Part shown: positions 1 through 6,947 of the stretch, one piece after another | How the letters are laid out: each line of letters opens with the position of its first letter | Numbering within the stretch: position 1 is the first letter of the stretch | Notes under the pieces: model-generated | The model's database searches: none | Told to the model about the DNA's origin: nothing | The model's input: only the letters and a program-made list of their open reading frames with translations | Source of the DNA: Crenobacter caeni | Lineage (GTDB): Bacteria; Pseudomonadota; Gammaproteobacteria; Burkholderiales; Chromobacteriaceae | NCBI RefSeq assembly: GCF_010435965.1 | Contig: NZ_JAAGAA010000014.1 | Span: 1-64,000 of the forward strand | Reading direction: 5' to 3' | DNA length: 64,000 nt | Translations under genes and position numbers: made by a program

Positions 1-73
1 ACAGGACCGTGAAACACCTTAGCGCCGATGATAGTGTGGCATTCGCCATGTGAAAGTAGGACACCGCCAGACG
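1..73 (+). rRNA. rrf: 5S ribosomal RNA, 3' part only (5' end lies outside the window)
   Basis: The first ~73 bases read as the 3' half of a bacterial 5S rRNA: the GTAGGACACCGCCAGAC ending, preceded by the ATGATAGTGTGGC helix region. The terminal CGCCAGAC would pair with a 5' GTCTGGCG that is cut off by the window edge. A strong terminator follows directly, as expected for the end of an rrn operon. The exact 3' end is uncertain by a few bases. Confidence 0.93.
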
Positions 74-85
74 CCCCATCCGCAG

Positions 86-115
86 ACCCCCAGCTCAATG
101 AGCTGGGGGTTTTGC
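86..115 (+). terminator. Rho-independent terminator of the rRNA operon
   Basis: An 11-bp perfect stem (ACCCCCAGCTC / GAGCTGGGGGT, 86-96 and 100-110) with a 3-base loop is followed by a T-rich run. It lies 12 bases after the 5S end, so it should end the rrn transcript. Confidence 0.93.
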
Positions 116-182
116 TTTGCGCGCGGGAAATCCATAGCGTGCTTCTGCATTCCACTGCTTTCCAGTATCACCCACTTAAATA

Positions 183-224
183 AACAAAGGGGCGTGTCCT
201 GATGGACACGCCCCTTTGTTTTTG
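183..224. terminator. Bidirectional terminator between rrn and the DUF1810 gene
   Basis: A 17-bp inverted repeat (183-199 and 204-220; arm AACAAAGGGGCGTGTCC) with a TGAT loop has A-rich and T-rich flanks. It lies between the end of the rRNA operon (plus) and the 3' end of the DUF1810 gene (minus, stop at 241), so it can serve both transcripts. Confidence 0.85.
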
Positions 225-240
225 CCGAGCAAGCAGCCTG

Positions 241-663
241 TTACAGCCCGAGCAGGCGCAGGGGCAGCGGATCTTCCTTGCCGCCGTAGAAGGCGGCGAG
301 GGTGGCGGCAAACAGCGGCTCTTCCGGCACGGCGCGGCCGAACAGGGTGACGCACGAGCACAGCTTCAAGTCGTCCGGCCGTCCCAGGATGTCGCGGATG
401 GCTTGGCTGCGGTGCGCGAGCAGGGCGCGCAGGCACTCGGCGAGCCTGGGGCCGAGCGTCGGGTGCGCCCAGTACGCACGCGCCTGGGCAAGATCCGCGA
501 GCGCGTAGCGCTCGGCCATCGCGCTGTGGCCGAGGCCGTCCAGTTGAGGGAACACGAACCACATCCAGTGCGAACGCTTGCGAGCGGCGGCCAACTCGGC
601 GAGTACCGCCGGGTAGACAGCATCCTGCGCCCGCACGAAGCGCGCAAGCCCCGCCTCGTCCAT
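241..663 (-). CDS. DUF1810 family protein
   Basis: A 140-residue protein of the DUF1810 family (YkkA/calpastatin-like small proteins), whose biochemical role is not established. Family hallmarks are an N-terminal RFVRAQDAVYPAVLAEL helix, the K-[RS]-HWMWFVFPQL core at about residues 28-38, and the later GLGHSAMAERYAL and HPTLGPRL segments. The ATG at 663 is chosen because family members begin just before the RFV segment; a longer reading of the frame would run into rraA. The start lies one base past the rraA stop (667-665), so the two genes are probably co-transcribed. No signal peptide or membrane segment is seen, so it is likely cytoplasmic. Confidence 0.85.
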   Translation of the reverse strand: MDEAGLARFVRAQDAVYPAVLAELAAARKRSHWMWFVFPQLDGLGHSAMAERYALADLAQARAYWAHPTLGPRLAECLRALLAHRSQAIRDILGRPDDLKLCSCVTLFGRAVPEEPLFAATLAAFYGGKEDPLPLRLLGL

Positions 664-664
664 G

Positions 665-1144
665 TCAGGCGATCTTGGTGGGCGAGACCAGCACGCCGTC
701 TTCGTCGGCGTACAGCCAGTGGCCGGGGGTGAAGTCGACGTCGGCGAAGCGTACGGCCAGCCCTTGCTGGCCTTCGCCGCGCTTGACCGACTTCTTGGGG
801 TTGGTCGCCAGTGCGCGTACGCCAAGGTCGAGCGCGGCGATGGCGACCGAGTCGCGGATGCAGCCCCAGATCAGCACACCTTCCCAGCCGTTTTTCACCG
901 CGAGTTCGGCGATCTGGTCGCCCATCAGCGCGCAGCGCAGCGAGCCGCCGCCGTCGACGACCAGCACCTTGCCCGCGCCCGGCGTGCCCAGCACTTCGCG
1001 CACCAGCGTGTTGTCCTCGAACAGCTTGAGCGTGACGATCTGCCCGCTAAAGCGCGCGCGGCCGCCGTAGCGCTGCAGCAGGGGGGTGGCGACGTTGACC
1101 TGGCCCTCGTGGGCGTCGTACAGGTCGGTGGTCAGGAATTCCAT
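665..1144 (-). CDS. rraA: RraA family protein (ribonuclease E inhibitor / HMG aldolase-like)
   Basis: 159 residues, the normal length for RraA. The family binds the C-terminal region of RNase E and inhibits mRNA decay in gammaproteobacteria; some members show divalent-metal-dependent 4-hydroxy-4-methyl-2-oxoglutarate aldolase or oxaloacetate decarboxylase activity. Visible signatures are the glycine-rich [15 protein letters not shown] loop (about residues 62-76) and WGCIRDS (about 93-99), whose Arg-Asp pair forms the substrate/metal pocket in the aldolase-type members. The protein is cytoplasmic. It heads the minus-strand pair with the DUF1810 gene. Family membership is secure; whether it acts on RNase E or as an aldolase here cannot be decided. 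Confidence 0.9.
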   Translation of the reverse strand: MEFLTTDLYDAHEGQVNVATPLLQRYGGRARFSGQIVTLKLFEDNTLVREVLGTPGAGKVLVVDGGGSLRCALMGDQIAELAVKNGWEGVLIWGCIRDSVAIAALDLGVRALATNPKKSVKRGEGQQGLAVRFADVDFTPGHWLYADEDGVLVSPTKIA

Positions 1145-1605
1145 GGTTTTCTCCGTTTGCAGTTGTGGTGGATTTTTATTGGCGATGTCTCAATTAAAAG
1201 CAGGTGCTTGTTTGCTGGCGATGTGCGGTGCTTTTGCGTCAGCCACCCTTCCGCGTAGGCTCGCGCCGGCAGCAAAGGCGCTGGCGAGGTTTTAAGCTGG
1301 CCCTTGTTCGAGCGATTCGACGGTAGCGAATACCCCGCTGGGCGAATCAAAGATTCGCACGCATGGAGTTGGCCAGCGCCTCGCCAGCGTCTTTGTTGAC
1401 GGGGAAGTCGCGAGCCTCCGGGGGCGTTTGGGTTGCAAGGGGCTTGTCGCTACAAGCCCCTTGCCCGTTCGTATTCCCTCGCGCCGCTACGCTTGCCGCG
1501 CTCGGTCAGCGCGGAAGCGGCACCCAAACACGTCCGCGTAGCGGACACAAAACCCGAGCACAATCTGACCCATTCGTGTGGGACATCGCCTTTTTATGGG
1601 TGCGA
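1145..1605. other. Gene-free stretch with three hairpins
   Basis: No convincing gene in 461 bases. It should contain the rraA promoter (minus). Between 1435 and 1546 there are three inverted repeats in a row: 13 bp (GCAAGGGGCTTGT, 1435-1447 with 1452-1464, loop CGCT), 7 bp (CCGCGCT, 1496-1502 with 1508-1514) and 6 bp (GTCCGC, 1532-1537 with 1541-1546). None has a clear U-tract, so they are not obvious terminators. A repeat unit or a structured RNA is possible. Confidence 0.5.
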
Positions 1606-2307
1606 TCAGAGCTTGAGCGCGCGCGCCCAGGTGCGGTAGACGCGGTCGGCCAGCGCGTTCGACGCGATCAGCTTGCTTTCGCTGTGCGCGAGCATCGCCT
1701 CGATCGCCTGCACGCCCGGGTGCTCGGCGTAGGGCGCGATCTCGTCGACGCATTCGCTCCAGTGCGAGAGCATCGCCTCGTCCATCTCCAGGTGGAACTG
1801 CATGCCCAGATGGATGCCGTGGCTGAACGCCTGGTGCGGGCAGTGTGCGCTGTCCAAGAGCAGCGTCGCACCGTCGGGTAGGGTGAAGTATTCGCTGTGC
1901 CAGTGCATCAGTTCGGTGCCGGTCGCGTCGCCGAACCACGGGTTGGCGGCGTCCGCCGCGCGTACCGGGTGCCAGCCGATTTCGGCGCCGTTCGGGTTGG
2001 CGCACACCGTGCCGCCGAGCACTTCGGCGAGCAGCTGGCCGCCCAGGCAGTGGCCGATCACCGGGATGTCCAGCGCGATCGCCTCGGCGATCAGCGCTTT
2101 CTCGTGTTCGACAAAGGGCAGGCGGTCGTTGGCGCTCATCGGCCCGCCGAGCACGACCATGCCGGCGTACTCTGCGATCGAAGCGGGTAGCGTCTCGCCC
2201 AGGTGGCCCTGGAACAGGTGGAGCTTGAGGTGGGCGCGCTCGGCGAAGCGCGCGAAGTAACCGGGCCCTTCGCCCGGGTAATGCTGGAAGACTGCGATGC
2301 CTTTCAT
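1606..2307 (-). CDS. Type 1 glutamine amidotransferase (GMP synthase-like domain)
   Basis: A 233-residue stand-alone class I glutamine amidotransferase, the enzyme type that hydrolyses glutamine to supply ammonia. The triad is visible: nucleophile Cys87 in GHCLGGQ, and His172 with Glu174 in QFHLEMD. The oxyanion strand VVLGGPMSAN is at about 51-60. The layout matches the GuaA-type amidotransferase domain family (COG0518), not the synthetase half of GMP synthase. Partner and substrate are unknown; relatives are often annotated as glutamine amidotransferase or gamma-glutamyl-peptide hydrolase. No signal peptide is seen. The gene stands alone between the 461-base gap and the protease gene. Confidence 0.88.
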   Translation of the reverse strand: MKGIAVFQHYPGEGPGYFARFAERAHLKLHLFQGHLGETLPASIAEYAGMVVLGGPMSANDRLPFVEHEKALIAEAIALDIPVIGHCLGGQLLAEVLGGTVCANPNGAEIGWHPVRAADAANPWFGDATGTELMHWHSEYFTLPDGATLLLDSAHCPHQAFSHGIHLGMQFHLEMDEAMLSHWSECVDEIAPYAEHPGVQAIEAMLAHSESKLIASNALADRVYRTWARALKL

Positions 2308-2341
2308 GACGGGTCCCCTTTTTGCGCGAAAAAAATTGCGC

Positions 2342-2369
2342 GAAAAAAAGCCGCCTCTACGGGCGGCTT
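2342..2369 (-). terminator. Terminator after the lipoprotein protease gene
   Basis: Read on the minus strand, AAGCCGCC (2369-2362), a 6-base loop and GGCGGCTT (2355-2348) form an 8-bp stem followed by a run of T. It lies 5 bases after the stop of the protease gene. Confidence 0.85.
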
Positions 2370-2373
2370 GGAT

Positions 2374-3858
2374 TTACTGGATCTGCAGCGGAATGAACAG
2401 CGTGTTGTCCATCCGCCGCACCAAAAGCGCGATATTGCCGCGCGCGGCGTTCAGTTCGCGCTCGAACGATTTCACCGAGCCGACCTCGGTCTGGTTGACG
2501 CCGACGATCACGTCGCCGGTGGCGAGCCCCGAGCGGGCGGCGACGCCCGCAACCTTCTGCACCAGCAGGCCACCCTTGATGCCGAGCGTGCTCTTTTGCT
2601 CGGCGGTCAGCTCGCTGACGATCAGGCCGATCTTGTCGAAGTTGAACGACTGCGGCTCGCCGCCGTTGCCGCCCTTCTTGTCGGCAGGCGCCTCTTCATC
2701 CTGCTTGAGTTCGCCCAACTTGGCGATGACGACCTTTTCCTTGCCCTTGCGCCACAGTGTGAGCTTGACCTCGGTGTCCGGCTGCATCGCGCCGACCAGG
2801 ATGGGCAGGTCACGCGAGCTCGCGATTTCCTTGTCGTTCAGCTTGAGCACGATGTCGCCGGTCTGCACGCCGGCCTTGGCGGCGGCGCCGTCGGGTTCCA
2901 CGCGGACAACCAGCGCACCGTGCGGGCGGTCGAGGCCGAAGGAGGCGGCGAGTTCCTGTGTCAGCTCCTGGATGTGGATGCCCAACTGGCCGCGGCTAAC
3001 CTTGCCCTTGCTCTTCAGTTGTTCGACGACATTCATCGCGATATCGATCGGGATCGCGAAGGAGATGCCCATGAAGCCGCCGGAGCGGCTGTAGATCTGC
3101 GAGTTGATGCCGACCACCTCGCCCTTCAGGTTGAAGAGCGGACCACCCGAATTGCCCGGGTTGATCGCGACGTCGGTCTGGATGAAGGGCACGTAGCTCT
3201 CGTCAGGCAGGCTGCGGCCCTTGGCCGAGACGATGCCGGCGGTCACGGTATTGTCGAAACCGAACGGCGCGCCGATCGCGGCGACCCATTCGCCGACCTT
3301 CAGCGCGGCCGGGTTGCCGATCTTGGCGGAGGACAGGCCCTGCGCGTCGACCTTGAGCACGGCGACGTCGGTACGCTTGTCGAGGCCGACCAGCTTGGCC
3401 TTCAGCTCGCGGCGGTCGGTCAGCGTGACCTTGATCTGGTCGCCACCGGAAACCACGTGCGCGTTGGTCAGGATGTAGCCGTCCTCGCTGATCACGAAGC
3501 CCGAGCCGAAGGACACGCCTTCGTCCGGCGGCGCGTCCTGTTGCTCGGGCGGCATGAAGCGGCGGAAGAAGTCGTAGAACGGGTCGTCTTCGGGGATGCC
3601 GGGCAGGCGCGAGGGCTGTGCGCTGCCAGGCCCGCCGCTGCTGCGCGTCGCCTGGATGTTGACGACGGCCGGGCCTTCCCGCTCGACGAGCATGGTGAAG
3701 TCGGGCAGCAGCATCTGTACGCTGCCGTCCGCCTTGGCCGGTACCGCCACCTTGGCGATCGGCTCTTCCCCCTTGATCCACTGGCTGACCCTGTCGCAGC
3801 CGGAGAGGGCGACGACGGCGAGGGCCAGCACAGCCATTTTGCGCAATTGCGTGTTCAC
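2374..3858 (-). CDS. Do/HtrA-family periplasmic serine protease, predicted lipoprotein (DegQ/MucD-like)
   Basis: A 494-residue HtrA protease. The N-terminus is a lipoprotein signal: a hydrophobic stretch ending in ALSGC with lipidated Cys21, so the mature protein should be membrane-anchored in the periplasm. The trypsin-like domain carries the triad His134 (TNAHVV), Asp164 (KRTDVAVLKV) and Ser237 (NPGNSGGP). Two PDZ domains follow: about 280-375, and a second ending near the C-terminus with ARSGLATGDVIVGV. The start is GTG at 3858, preceded by a weak GGAAA; the ATG seven codons on lacks a ribosome site. It is a paralogue of the degP gene at 43357, which has an ordinary signal peptide instead of a lipobox. 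Role: envelope protein quality control. Confidence 0.93.
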   Translation of the reverse strand: MNTQLRKMAVLALAVVALSGCDRVSQWIKGEEPIAKVAVPAKADGSVQMLLPDFTMLVEREGPAVVNIQATRSSGGPGSAQPSRLPGIPEDDPFYDFFRRFMPPEQQDAPPDEGVSFGSGFVISEDGYILTNAHVVSGGDQIKVTLTDRRELKAKLVGLDKRTDVAVLKVDAQGLSSAKIGNPAALKVGEWVAAIGAPFGFDNTVTAGIVSAKGRSLPDESYVPFIQTDVAINPGNSGGPLFNLKGEVVGINSQIYSRSGGFMGISFAIPIDIAMNVVEQLKSKGKVSRGQLGIHIQELTQELAASFGLDRPHGALVVRVEPDGAAAKAGVQTGDIVLKLNDKEIASSRDLPILVGAMQPDTEVKLTLWRKGKEKVVIAKLGELKQDEEAPADKKGGNGGEPQSFNFDKIGLIVSELTAEQKSTLGIKGGLLVQKVAGVAARSGLATGDVIVGVNQTEVGSVKSFERELNAARGNIALLVRRMDNTLFIPLQIQ

Positions 3859-3953
3859 TTTTACATTTCCAGTCTTGGCGGGCCGACGCAGGCGGGCGGG
3901 CCCGGCTTTGGCAGATGCTGCCTGCCACCGCCATTTTCAAGCAGCTTATTCAA

Positions 3954-4586
3954 TCATACCGGCTTTGCCGGGTACTCGCAGAGATCCTGGATCGGGCAGC
4001 GCGCGCATTCGGGTTTGCGCGCCTTGCACACGTAGCGGCCGAGCAGGATCAGCCAGTGGTGGGCGTCCAGCCGGAATTCCGGCGGGGTCAGCCGGGTAAG
4101 CTTGTCCTCGACTTCGCGCACGTCCTTGCCCGGCGCGAGGCGGGTACGGTTGGCGACGCGGAAGATATGGGTGTCGACCGCGATGGTCGGCTGGCCGAAG
4201 GCGGTGTTGAGCACCACGTTGGCGGTCTTGCGGCCGACACCGGGCAAGGCCTCGAGCGCCTCGCGGGTCCGGGGCACCTCGCCGCCGTACTGTTCGACGA
4301 GGATGCGGCAGGTGGCGAGGGTGTTTTTCGCCTTGGTGCGGTAGAGGCCGATGGTCTGGATGGTTTCGGCGAGGCGTTCCTCGCCCAGCGCGAGCATCGC
4401 CTCGGGGGTGGGGGCCAGCGGGAACAGGCGGCGGGTCGCCTTGTTGACGCCGACGTCGGTCGCCTGTGCCGAGAGCAGCACGGCGATCAGCAGCTGGAAC
4501 GGTGTGTCGTACAGAAGCTCGGTGGTCGGCGCCGGGTTGTCCTCGCGCAGCCGCTCGAAGATCGCGCGGCGCTTGGCTGCGTTCAT
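3954..4586 (-). CDS. nth: Endonuclease III (DNA glycosylase/AP lyase)
   Basis: A 210-residue base-excision-repair enzyme that removes oxidised pyrimidines and cleaves at abasic sites. The helix-hairpin-helix LPGVGRKTANVV (114-125) contains catalytic Lys120, and Asp138 in VDTH is the second catalytic residue. The [4Fe-4S] cluster loop is Cys187-X6-Cys194-X2-Cys197-X5-Cys203. The length matches E. coli Nth (211). The ATG at 4586 overlaps the rsxE stop by 4 bases (ATGA), which puts nth as the last gene of the rsx operon, the same arrangement as in E. coli (rsxABCDGE-nth). Confidence 0.97.
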   Translation of the reverse strand: MNAAKRRAIFERLREDNPAPTTELLYDTPFQLLIAVLLSAQATDVGVNKATRRLFPLAPTPEAMLALGEERLAETIQTIGLYRTKAKNTLATCRILVEQYGGEVPRTREALEALPGVGRKTANVVLNTAFGQPTIAVDTHIFRVANRTRLAPGKDVREVEDKLTRLTPPEFRLDAHHWLILLGRYVCKARKPECARCPIQDLCEYPAKPV

Positions 4587-5302
4587 CGCGCGCCCTCCGC
4601 CTCGGGTAGCAGCTGTGCGGCCGCTTGTTGCAGGGCCGCGCGGGTGCGCGCGCGCGCGTCCAGCCACTGCTTGCCGGCGACCATCAGACCCAGCCCGATG
4701 AAGGCGCCCGGCGGCAACAGCGCGAGCAGGTACTGGTAGTTCATCTGGGCCGGCACCAGGTGCAGCACCAGCGCTCGGCCGGCGTCGCCGAACACCAGTT
4801 CGGCGCCCGAGAACAGCGTGCCGCGGCCGATCAGTTCGCGCAGCGCGCCCAGCACGGCGAGCACCCCGGTGAGGCCCAGCCCCATCATCGCGCCGTCCAG
4901 TGCGGCCTCGGGCACGGTATTGCGCGAGGCGAACGCCTCGGCGCGCGCCATCACGATGCAATTGGTGGTGATCAGCGGGATGAAGATGCCGAGCACCGCG
5001 TACAGCCCGTGCATCCACGCGTTCATCGCCTGGTCGACGCAGGTGACCAGCGCGGCGATGATCATGATGAACACCGGGTTGCGGATCTCGTTCGGAATGA
5101 ACTGGCGAAGTAGCGCGACCGAAGCGCCGGAGAGCGCGGTCACCAGCGTGGTGGCCAGCCCCAGCGAGACGCCGTTGATCACGCTGGTGCTGACCGCCAG
5201 CACCGGGCACAGCCCGAGCAGCTGGACGACGCCTGCGTTCTGCTTCCACAGGCCGTTATGGGCGATTTCCCGCCAGCGGGCGGTGGGCTTGGCGTCACTC
5301 AT
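4583..5302 (-). CDS. rsxE: Electron transport complex subunit RsxE/RnfE
   Basis: A 239-residue integral membrane subunit of the Rsx/Rnf NADH:ferredoxin-type oxidoreductase, homologous to NqrD. It has about six hydrophobic segments and the conserved GLCPVLAVSTSVINGVSLG and IPLITTNCIVM motifs; the Cys residues in the two half-repeats bind the intramembrane iron-sulfur centre shared with RsxA. The operon order is A-B-C-D-G-E, with a 4-base overlap with nth downstream and with rsxG upstream (5299-5302). The C-terminal tail is charged and Ala-rich. In enterics this complex keeps SoxR reduced; in other bacteria it drives ferredoxin reduction using an ion gradient. Confidence 0.96.
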   Translation of the reverse strand: MSDAKPTARWREIAHNGLWKQNAGVVQLLGLCPVLAVSTSVINGVSLGLATTLVTALSGASVALLRQFIPNEIRNPVFIMIIAALVTCVDQAMNAWMHGLYAVLGIFIPLITTNCIVMARAEAFASRNTVPEAALDGAMMGLGLTGVLAVLGALRELIGRGTLFSGAELVFGDAGRALVLHLVPAQMNYQYLLALLPPGAFIGLGLMVAGKQWLDARARTRAALQQAAAQLLPEAEGAR

Positions 5303-5919
5303 TTCTGCTCCTTCAGCCGGGCGGCGAGTTGGTCCGCGACGCCCACGGCCTGGCCGACCGCGCCGGTGACGGCGCGCGCCGAGATGGTCGCGCCGCTCAC
5401 CGAGTCGATGTCGCCGCCGTCCTTCTTCACGCGCCAGCGGGTTTCCATGCCGCGGCCGGCCAGCTGGTCGGCCCAGTTGCTCTTGGCGCGGTCGATATAG
5501 TCGCCCAGGCCTGGCGTCTCCTTGTGCGCCACCACGCGCACGCCGCTGACGCGTCCGTCGGCGGTGACGCCGACCAGCAGGCGGATGCGGCCGCCGTAGC
5601 CGCGGCCGGTTTCGACCTCGAACACGCGGGCGACGAGTACGCCTTCCTTGCGGGCGACATGGGCGACGGCGCCGGGGGCGAGCCCGAGCGCGGCCGCCTC
5701 GGTGCCGGTCAGCGGGACAGTGTCGGCGACCAGATCGTTGTCGAAACTGCCCGCGGGCAGCGTCTGCGCGATCAGCGCGGCGCGCGCCGCGTTTTCGTTG
5801 GCCGCGATGCGCTCGCGGGTCGCGATGAAGCTCAGCGCGAGGATCAGCGTCGCGGCGAAGGTGAACGCGAGCAGGGTGAGTGCGCTCACGCGGGCCTGGG
5901 TGGCGGCTCGGCGGGTCAT
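5299..5919 (-). CDS. rsxG: Electron transport complex subunit RsxG/RnfG (FMN-binding)
   Basis: 206 residues with one N-terminal membrane anchor (about 12-33) and a periplasmic FMN-binding domain. The covalent flavin motif is SVSGATIS, with Thr178 as the expected phosphoester-FMN residue. GLGDYIDRAKSNW (138-150) is the other RnfG signature. The ATG at 5919 overlaps the rsxD stop (5916-5918) by 4 bases. The subunit passes electrons between RsxD and the rest of the complex. Confidence 0.95.
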   Translation of the reverse strand: MTRRAATQARVSALTLLAFTFAATLILALSFIATRERIAANENAARAALIAQTLPAGSFDNDLVADTVPLTGTEAAALGLAPGAVAHVARKEGVLVARVFEVETGRGYGGRIRLLVGVTADGRVSGVRVVAHKETPGLGDYIDRAKSNWADQLAGRGMETRWRVKKDGGDIDSVSGATISARAVTGAVGQAVGVADQLAARLKEQK

Positions 5920-6947
5920 CGGCTCTTTTCCTTGCGCTTGCGGTTGGCCGCGCCGAACGACGGCGGGCGCGTGTAGCGGTCGATCAGCGGGGTGGCGATA
6001 TTCATCAGCAGCACCGAGAACGCCGCCGCGTCCGGGTAGCCGCCGAACACGCGGATCACGTAGACCAGCACGCCGACGCCGGCGCCGAAGATCAGCCTGC
6101 CGCGCGCGCTGACCGGCGCGCTGACCGGGTCGGTCACGATGAAGAAGGCCGCGAGCATGGTCGCGCCGGCGGCCAGGTGGAAGGGCGCGCCGCTGTAGTA
6201 CCACGGGTCGGCCAGGTGCATCAAAGCGGCGATCAGGCCCAGCGCACCGAGCATCGCCACCGGCGTGTGCCAGGCGATTACTTTTTGCTGCAGCAGGTAG
6301 AGGCCGCCGGCCACGTAGGCGAACGCGACCCACTCGCTGCCCGCGCCGCCGAAATGGCCGAACAGCGGGCTCGCCATCACTTGGGTCGCGGACATGTCCG
6401 GCGCGATATGCGTCTTCAGGTAGTCGAGCGGGGTCGCACTGCTGATGGCGTCGAGTGTCAGGTGCGCGGGCAGTTCGCGAGCGAAGATCCAGCCAAGCTG
6501 GTCGAGCGCGGACAGGGGGCCGTGCGGGATGCCCCAGGCCGCCATCTGTGCCGGGAAGGCGACGATCGCCATCGCGAAGCCGACCATCGCCGGGTTGAAC
6601 GGGTTGTTGCCGAGCCCGCCGTATAACTGCTTGCCGAACACGATGGCGAAGGCGGTGGCGACCACGATCAGCCACCACACGCCCAGGGGCGGCATCGACA
6701 GCGCGAGCAGCCAGGCGGTGAGCAGGGCACTGCCGTCCTTCAGGAAGGGCGCCACCGGCACGGCGCGCGCGCGCAGCATCAGCGCCTCGGTGACGAGTGC
6801 GGTGACGCTGGCGAGCGCGAGCTGGACGAGCACGCCGACGCCGAACACCCATACGCTGGTGGCGATCGCCGGCAAGAGCGCGGCGAGCACCTTGAACATG
6901 ACCGTCGACACCGTGGTCGGGCGGGCGAGGTAGGGCGCGTACATCAT
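5916..6947 (-). CDS. rsxD: Electron transport complex subunit RsxD/RnfD
   Basis: A 343-residue polytopic membrane protein, homologous to NqrB, that carries a covalently bound FMN. The flavin attachment motif is SSATPLDYL, with Thr172 as the likely acceptor. NNPFNPAMVGFA (114-125) and the C-terminal NIATPLIDRYTRP are family signatures. Two adjacent ATG codons lie at 6947 and 6944; the first is taken because it overlaps the rsxC stop (ATGA at 6947-6944), the same coupling used across this operon. Confidence 0.95.
   Translation of the reverse strand: MMYAPYLARPTTVSTVMFKVLAALLPAIATSVWVFGVGVLVQLALASVTALVTEALMLRARAVPVAPFLKDGSALLTAWLLALSMPPLGVWWLIVVATAFAIVFGKQLYGGLGNNPFNPAMVGFAMAIVAFPAQMAAWGIPHGPLSALDQLGWIFARELPAHLTLDAISSATPLDYLKTHIAPDMSATQVMASPLFGHFGGAGSEWVAFAYVAGGLYLLQQKVIAWHTPVAMLGALGLIAALMHLADPWYYSGAPFHLAAGATMLAAFFIVTDPVSAPVSARGRLIFGAGVGVLVYVIRVFGGYPDAAAFSVLLMNIATPLIDRYTRPPSFGAANRKRKEKSR

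Noticed and set aside
1357-1425. Short minus-strand reading EARDFPVNKDAGEALANSMRANL before a stop, possible gene remnant
   Set aside because: Protein-like by eye, but too short, with no identifiable family and hairpins directly upstream; left as part of the gene-free gap.
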